NCBI RefSeq assembly: GCF_002848345.1 | Contig: NZ_CP025429.1 | Coordinates: forward strand, 62,001 to 126,000 | DNA length: 64,000 nt | From: Chromobacterium sp. ATCC 53434 | Lineage (GTDB): Bacteria > Pseudomonadota > Gammaproteobacteria > Burkholderiales > Chromobacteriaceae | Reading direction: 5' to 3' | Shown: one piece after another, positions 59,895 to 64,000 of the stretch | How the letters are laid out: each line of letters begins with the position of its first letter | Position numbering within the stretch: the first letter of the stretch is position 1 | Program-made: the position numbers and the translations under genes | Notes under the pieces: model-generated | What the model was told of the DNA's origin: nothing | Seen by the model: only the letters and a program-made list of their open reading frames with translations | Database searches by the model: none

Positions 59895-60335
59895 TCAGAC
59901 GGCGGCGGGGGTGAGGAACAGCTTCTGTTCGGCCTGGCGGCGACGCGTCAGCCCGTCGATCACATGGCCGCCGGCCTTGTTCCAGAGCGGGAACTGTCCG
60001 GCGGCGCCGGCATAGTCCCGCTTGTTCAATAGCCGCAGCAGCGTCGACTGCTGCAGATTGCCCAGGCCCAGGTTGTAGCTGAAGCTGACCAGGGCGGAGA
60101 ACTGATTGGCGTTCAGCGGCACCTTGACCGCCTGGCCGACGCCGGTTTCGAAGCGGGCCAGGTCGCCAAGCAGCAGCTGCTCGGCCTGGGTATTGCTGAT
60201 GCGCTGGCCGGCGTGCACGTCGGGGCCGGTGTGGCCGTAGCCTATCGTCCAGACCTTGACCAGATCCTGGTAGGCGAGGAGACGCAATCCTTCGAAGTCC
60301 TTGATCAGATCGAGGCCGGCTTGGTTGATTTTCAT
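59895..60335 (-). CDS. T4-type lysozyme (GH24 endolysin)
   Basis: A 146-residue muramidase. The catalytic triad E15, D24 and T30 (KDFEGLRLLAYQDLVKVWT) has the T4 lysozyme spacing (E-x8-D-x5-T), followed by IGYGHTGPDV and ALVSFSYNLGLGNL. It has no signal peptide, so like a phage endolysin it needs a holin or leakage to reach the cell wall. The frame opens at 60449, but the ATG at 60335 begins the family domain. It sits within the R-body locus, where it may help release ribbons or be a phage leftover. Confidence 0.88.
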   Translation of the reverse strand: MKINQAGLDLIKDFEGLRLLAYQDLVKVWTIGYGHTGPDVHAGQRISNTQAEQLLLGDLARFETGVGQAVKVPLNANQFSALVSFSYNLGLGNLQQSTLLRLLNKRDYAGAAGQFPLWNKAGGHVIDGLTRRRQAEQKLFLTPAAV

Positions 60336-60499
60336 GGCATGTCCTTTGCGTGCGGAGGCGGGGTCGTCCGGAGACCGGCGGATATGGTGGAAACGGACGG
60401 GGGGCCGGCGTGTGAACGCGTGGCATGCGCAGTTTGGCGGCAGCGGCAAAGGAGGGGGAGTTGAAGCCGGTCACCAGGGAGGCGACCGGCGCGGGAGGC

Positions 60500-61027
60500 T
60501 CAGACGGCGGGCGGTTCGGATTCCAGCTTCAGGAATTGCTGCAGGCAGTCCAGCAGCGCCGGGGAGAAGCCGGTCAGCAAGTTCTGCAGGTCTTCCTGGT
60601 GCACGCCCATGCTCTGCCTGGCGCTCTGCTGCAGCGCGTTGAAGGCCAGCAGATCGTCGGCGCCGCCGCGCGAATCCAGCAGATTGCGCAGCAGCTCATA
60701 ACTCTGCTGCCGCCACAGCGACGCCAGCTTCAGCTGCCAGTTCAGCAACTGCTGGCCGAATTCCTGGCTGATGTCCTGGCATTGCTGGCAATAGTCGAGC
60801 CAGCCGTCGGCGTCGACATGCTGTCGCCAGGCCTGGCGCCAGTGCCGGCTTTCCCTCTGCCGCCATTCGTCCAGGCTCTGATGCTGGTCCAGGCCGGACT
60901 GCACGCCGGCCTTCCAGTGGCCGTGGGCCGGCAGGCCGGCGAAGAAGAATTGGCGGAACATCGGCGGCCAGGCTTCCCAGCCGGTTTGGCCGTCCTGCAG
61001 CCAGGCGTTCAGCGGGTGCGCGTTCAT
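60500..61027 (-). CDS. Unknown helical protein of the R-body locus
   Basis: A 175-residue protein rich in Trp and Gln (WLQDGQTGWEAWPPMFRQFFFAG, WRQRESRHWRQAWRQHVDADGWLDYCQQC). Its amphipathic helices recall polyhydroxyalkanoate-granule or PhaE-like proteins, but the match is weak. The ATG overlaps the stop of the PHB-depolymerase-like gene (ATGA), so the two are translated together. No signal peptide, membrane span or catalytic motif is visible. Confidence 0.6.
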   Translation of the reverse strand: MNAHPLNAWLQDGQTGWEAWPPMFRQFFFAGLPAHGHWKAGVQSGLDQHQSLDEWRQRESRHWRQAWRQHVDADGWLDYCQQCQDISQEFGQQLLNWQLKLASLWRQQSYELLRNLLDSRGGADDLLAFNALQQSARQSMGVHQEDLQNLLTGFSPALLDCLQQFLKLESEPPAV

Positions 61028-62127
61028 TGCGGGCTTCCTTTCGGTTGGCGGGGGCTGTCCAGGCGTTCCACCATCGCGTGGATGGCGGCCATCTGCGGCG
61101 CGGTCCTGGCGTAGTAGTCCGGCTTGACCGGATCCTTGCTGCTGTAGCCCCAGAAGTCCCAGCAGCCTTGCGGATTGCGTTTCGGGTCGGTGCGTATCTG
61201 CGGATACAGCACGACGATGCGGTTGCGGTCGGCCATTTCGTTGAAGCCGGTGCTGGTGTAGTAGCGGTTGCCGATGCGGCTGTCCTCCTGGGTGCAGCCG
61301 TGGAACACCACGTGCACGCGGCAGCTCTGCTTGCGGCAGTCGGCCGGAATGTAGACGTGGCCGATGTCGGACAGGCCGGTGTAGCCGCCTTTGGAAAACT
61401 CGGCCTGGTCGAAGTCCAGCAGCTCGCCGGACAGTTTGGCAGCCGGCTTCAGGTCGTCGCCGTACAACTGGCGCAGGATGTCCTGCGACTGCATGAAGCC
61501 GCAGTTGTTCAGATTGGTCTTGGTGCTGCCGGCCGCCGGGGACACATTGGCCGGGCAGGCTTCGTCGCCTGAGTTGGAGGTCAGCAGCGCGTGGCCGGCG
61601 TTGACGTTGTCGACGTAGCGCATCTGCGATGCCGGCACGCCGGCGCTTTGGTAGAAGGTCCGCACCTGCGCCACCACCTTCGGATAGACCACGCTGTCGG
61701 ATGCGCCGGTGAAGATGTACAGCCGCTGGCGCTTGATGTTGTCGACCGGGTCTATCTGGCCGTCGCGGGCGAATTGCTGCGCCTGCCGCCAGGCGTCCTT
61801 GCCCGACGGCGCCGGACCCATGGGCCGCATGCACTGGGTGCTGGCATTCTTCAGGAAACGGTCGGCGCCGCCCAGCTTGTTCAGGCCGGCGCAGTAGAAC
61901 GGCCCGCCGGCGACGATGCCGGCGCCGGCGACGTCGGCGGAATAGGCGACGCTGAACTGGGCCGCCATGAAGGCGCCCGACGACAGGCCCGACACGGTGT
62001 TCTGTCGGGCGTCGGCGTCGAGGGCCGGCAGCGGCGGGGCGCCGGCCGCCGCCTGTCCGGCCGCCAGCGCCGCCAATAGCGGCGTCGCGCGCGACAGGCG
62101 GACAAGCGCGTGGTGTGTGCTATGCAT
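61024..62127 (-). CDS. PHB-depolymerase-like secreted esterase
   Basis: A 367-residue alpha/beta hydrolase with a signal peptide (residues about 10-30, ...AAGQAAAGA). The lipase box GLSSG (47-51) holds the nucleophile S49, followed by AFMAAQFSVAYS. Later HVVFHGCTQ and the GFNEMADRNRIVVLYPQ segment are family features of short-chain polyhydroxyalkanoate depolymerases. The substrate may be PHB or another ester. It overlaps the next gene by 4 bases and lies 29 bp after the small membrane protein gene, so it is part of the R-body gene run. Its link to R-bodies is unclear. Confidence 0.82.
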   Translation of the reverse strand: MHSTHHALVRLSRATPLLAALAAGQAAAGAPPLPALDADARQNTVSGLSSGAFMAAQFSVAYSADVAGAGIVAGGPFYCAGLNKLGGADRFLKNASTQCMRPMGPAPSGKDAWRQAQQFARDGQIDPVDNIKRQRLYIFTGASDSVVYPKVVAQVRTFYQSAGVPASQMRYVDNVNAGHALLTSNSGDEACPANVSPAAGSTKTNLNNCGFMQSQDILRQLYGDDLKPAAKLSGELLDFDQAEFSKGGYTGLSDIGHVYIPADCRKQSCRVHVVFHGCTQEDSRIGNRYYTSTGFNEMADRNRIVVLYPQIRTDPKRNPQGCWDFWGYSSKDPVKPDYYARTAPQMAAIHAMVERLDSPRQPKGSPQ

Positions 62128-62156
62128 GGTTTGACTCTCCTGGAATGGGGTGAGGT

Positions 62157-62558
62157 TCATTTGTCGAACTTCTGCAATTCGTTGATGCCTGACCAGCCGA
62201 TGAAGATCAGCCCTAGCGCGGTGGAGCCAAATGAGTATGGCAGACCGGCGAGTATGCCCATGGCCAGTCCTTTGGCCAGGGCGGTGCCCAGGTCGTCCCG
62301 ATCGACCCAGCGCTGGGTCAGGGTGGCGCTGGAGGTGGTGAGGCCCAGCAGCAGCAGGCCGGCGATGAGGAAAAAACGCCCCTTTTCCGGCGCCGGCAGC
62401 GATTTGGCCATGTCCAGCAGGATCACGTCCCACAGTTTGTCGGCGGCCAGCGCGACGATGGCGGACAGCAGGTGGACCGGGCTCTTGCTCAGCTCCGGTA
62501 TGGTGCCGCGCAGGACGCCGCTGCTTCGGGACGGGGTGTCGGGGGCGGAATCGGGCAT
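62157..62558 (-). CDS. Small inner-membrane protein, holin-like position
   Basis: A 133-residue protein with membrane segments at about residues 28-48 (weak), 62-80 (FFLIAGLLLLGLTTSSATL) and 93-122 (KGLAMGILAGLPYSFGSTALGLIFIG). The N-terminus is hydrophilic and the C-terminus short and charged. No family was recognised. It lies in the same gene run as the T4-type lysozyme, so a holin-like pore is one possibility; a membrane anchor for R-body parts is another. Confidence 0.6.
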   Translation of the reverse strand: MPDSAPDTPSRSSGVLRGTIPELSKSPVHLLSAIVALAADKLWDVILLDMAKSLPAPEKGRFFLIAGLLLLGLTTSSATLTQRWVDRDDLGTALAKGLAMGILAGLPYSFGSTALGLIFIGWSGINELQKFDK

Positions 62559-62640
62559 GGCGTTTCGCTGGCGGGTCGGGGTTCTTCATCGCGGGACGGG
62601 GCCGGCGCGCTTTTGCGAGGCGGCCGGCCCGCAGGCGCCG

Positions 62641-63264
62641 TCAGGCGCCGCGCTTGTCCAGCAGGTCCTGATACTTGCTCAGGCTCTGGTCTATCTTGTC
62701 CAGCGCGAAATGGGCCGCCTCGCCCTCGATGGCGCCGGCCGCCGCGGCCACCGCGGCGGCGGTGCCGACCAGGAGGTCGGTGATCAAGATGCCCAGCGCG
62801 TCCTCGGCCGCGCCCTTCAGGTCCTCTTTGGCGAATTTTTCCGTCATGTCCTTCAGCAAGACGCTCTTGCTCGCCATCGCCAGCTTGCTGGCGCCGTCGA
62901 AGTAGTTGGCGGCGGCCTGCGCCACCAGGCCGCTGGCCTGGGTGATCATCATGTTCGGCGGCACCGCCACCTGACTGGCGGCGTAGGCGGCGGTTTCCTG
63001 ATTGCTGAACTGCACCGCCTGCACGATCTGGCTGTTCAGCGCGTCGGTGGCCGATGGCGCGGCGCCGGCCTGCTGCGCGCGCATCTGATCGGTCATGCCG
63101 GACAACGGCGTTTTCGGCGGCGGGCTGGCAGGCTGAGCCGGCGCTTCGGGCCGCGGGTCCGGTTTGGCGTCCGGTTTGGCATCCGTCTTGGCGCCGGCCG
63201 GAGCCGGCGGCGTCGACGGGTCTGTGTCGGCCGGCGCGGCCTTGCGGAAAGGATTGAGGTTCAT
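62641..63264 (-). CDS. RebB-like protein with Pro/Ala-rich N-terminus
   Basis: A 207-residue protein. Residues 1-75 are a low-complexity Pro/Ala/Lys/Asp linker (repeated DAKPD). Residues about 80-145 resemble the RebB core (ALNSQIVQAVQFSNQETAAYAASQ, QASGLVAQAAANYFDG), and a helical glycine/alanine-rich C-terminal part follows. The layout differs from the 107-residue copies, so it could be a ribbon-modifying, nucleating or tether subunit. It starts 27 bp after the short RebB-type gene. Confidence 0.65.
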   Translation of the reverse strand: MNLNPFRKAAPADTDPSTPPAPAGAKTDAKPDAKPDPRPEAPAQPASPPPKTPLSGMTDQMRAQQAGAAPSATDALNSQIVQAVQFSNQETAAYAASQVAVPPNMMITQASGLVAQAAANYFDGASKLAMASKSVLLKDMTEKFAKEDLKGAAEDALGILITDLLVGTAAAVAAAAGAIEGEAAHFALDKIDQSLSKYQDLLDKRGA

Positions 63265-63291
63265 CGCATGTCTCTCCGATGGCGGCTAGGT

Positions 63292-63534
63292 TCAGGCGCC
63301 GCTTTTCTCGCCTATCGACAGGATCATGCTGACCGCCTTGGACACGACCGCGTTGGATATCTGGTTCAGCGCCTGCTGGCTGTGCACCGCGTTTTGCAGC
63401 GACAGGCCGGCCGAGTGGCTGGCCAGCTGGTACAGCGAGGCGATGGCCTGGGCGGGGGCCTCCGCCACCACTTTGACATTGGTCTGGGTGACGGCGTCGG
63501 TGATCTGGCCGTTGACGGGCGTGTTGTCTGCCAT
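63292..63534 (-). CDS. Short RebB-family R-body protein
   Basis: An 80-residue protein with the RebB start VNGQITDAVTQTNVKVVAEAPAQAIASLYQ and the HSAGLSLQNAVHSQQALNQ helix. It lacks the C-terminal NLTSLLTVLQSF tail of the three copies downstream and ends MILSIGEKSGA. It is the first RebB-type gene after the sigma factor. A short variant could cap or pair with the longer subunits. Confidence 0.8.
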   Translation of the reverse strand: MADNTPVNGQITDAVTQTNVKVVAEAPAQAIASLYQLASHSAGLSLQNAVHSQQALNQISNAVVSKAVSMILSIGEKSGA

Positions 63535-63627
63535 GCTTGCTCCTGGACGTTGGGTCTATTGATGGGGAAATCGGCGCGGCGGCTGCGCTTGCCGTTACGG
63601 ACGTGACAGGCGCAGCCTTGTGAACGC

Positions 63628-64000
63628 TCAGGCCAGCTGTTGGCGCAGGCGCTTGCGCAGCAGTTCTACCCGTTTGCGCGCCAGCGCCTCGTTGATGCCG
63701 AGCACGGCGGCGATTTGCGGATACGGCAAGTCCTGCTCGAACTTCAGCTGGAACAGCTGCTGCTGCTGGGGCGTCAGTCCGGCCAGCGTGCTGGCCATCA
63801 GGTACAGCTGCTGTTTCAGCGTCAACTCCTGTTCCGGCGTCGGCGTGGCGCCGGCCAGGCCTTCCAGATGCTCGTCGTCGCTGTCGCAGTCGCGGTCGAA
63901 CACCCGGTTTTCCCGGCTCTGGCGCCTGGCCTGGTCGAGAAAGGCGTGGTTCAGCGCCAGGAACATGAAGCCGGCCAGGTTCTGCACCCGTTCCGCCGAG
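63628..64000 (-). CDS. Sigma-70-family (ECF-like) sigma factor, 5' end outside window
   Basis: The frame is open to the right edge (SAERVQNLAGFMFLALNHAFLDQARRQ), which is the sigma region 2 helix; about 124 codons are present. Region 4 with its HTH follows (TLAGLTPQQQQLFQLKFEQDLPYPQIAAVLGINEALARKRVELLRKRLRQQ). An internal GTG could start a short frame but lies inside region 2, so the gene begins beyond the window. It heads the R-body run on the same strand, 93 bp before the first RebB-type gene, and may direct transcription of that locus. Confidence 0.8.
   Translation of the reverse strand, partial: SAERVQNLAGFMFLALNHAFLDQARRQSRENRVFDRDCDSDDEHLEGLAGATPTPEQELTLKQQLYLMASTLAGLTPQQQQLFQLKFEQDLPYPQIAAVLGINEALARKRVELLRKRLRQQLA

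Overview
The window is GC-rich (roughly two thirds G+C by eye) and gene-dense. The protein types (a VioB-like dimer synthase, DkgB, DoxX, RebB R-body proteins, many LysR regulators) fit a betaproteobacterium of the Chromobacterium/Neisseriales type. That placement is inference from gene content, not from a marker gene. No rRNA, tRNA or CRISPR array was seen.

Layout. 1-4.86 kb is a foreign or unstable edge. It holds an AT-richer secreted ADP-ribosyltransferase-like toxin gene running off the left end, an IS3-family element interrupted by an IS5-family element (4-bp target duplication), a dehydrogenase gene beheaded by the IS3 copy, and two small non-autonomous repeats (MITEs). 4.9-7.6 kb: DoxX protein, VOC protein, Na/phosphate cotransporter-like protein. 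8.0-13.5 kb (minus strand): a VioB-like enzyme split over two genes, then a patatin phospholipase and a 3-hydroxybutyrate dehydrogenase. 13.8-16.2 kb: DkgB, an FKBP isomerase and a LysR regulator.

16.2-27.9 kb (minus strand) is the most unusual block: thirteen same-strand genes, nearly all closely packed. From the promoter end they encode a DUF2000 protein, a haem-oxygenase-like diiron oxidase (HDO, BesC-like), an ATP-grasp ligase, an MFS transporter, a 2-oxoglutarate/Fe(II) oxygenase, a complete peptide-type ABC importer, a 2Fe-2S ferredoxin, a nitroreductase-fold protein and a LysE-type amino-acid exporter. HDO, Fe/2OG enzyme and ATP-grasp ligase together recall the bes pathway, which turns lysine into unusual amino acids. 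Here the Fe/2OG enzyme keeps a full HxD...H triad, so hydroxylation is more likely than halogenation. The product is unknown.

28.1-35.5 kb: a secreted beta-helix protein gene broken by one in-frame TGA, an EmrAB/outer-membrane-factor tripartite pump with a divergent TetR regulator, and a DinB-like protein. 35.5-49.7 kb is a complete aerobactin system: TonB receptor, FhuD/B/C-type uptake, FhuF reductase, iucDCBA and a divergent MFS exporter, with Fur-like boxes at three promoters. 49.9-57.9 kb: a chemoreceptor whose stop codon abuts a 267-bp MITE that also alters the end of a neighbouring LysR gene, then an MFS pump with a SnoaL-like protein and further LysR regulators.

57.9-64.0 kb (minus strand) is an R-body (refractile body) locus. 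It has three tandem RebB paralogues plus two more RebB-type proteins upstream, coiled-coil and unknown proteins, a T4-type lysozyme, a small membrane protein, a PHB-depolymerase-like esterase and, at the right edge, a partial sigma-70-family factor that may drive the locus.
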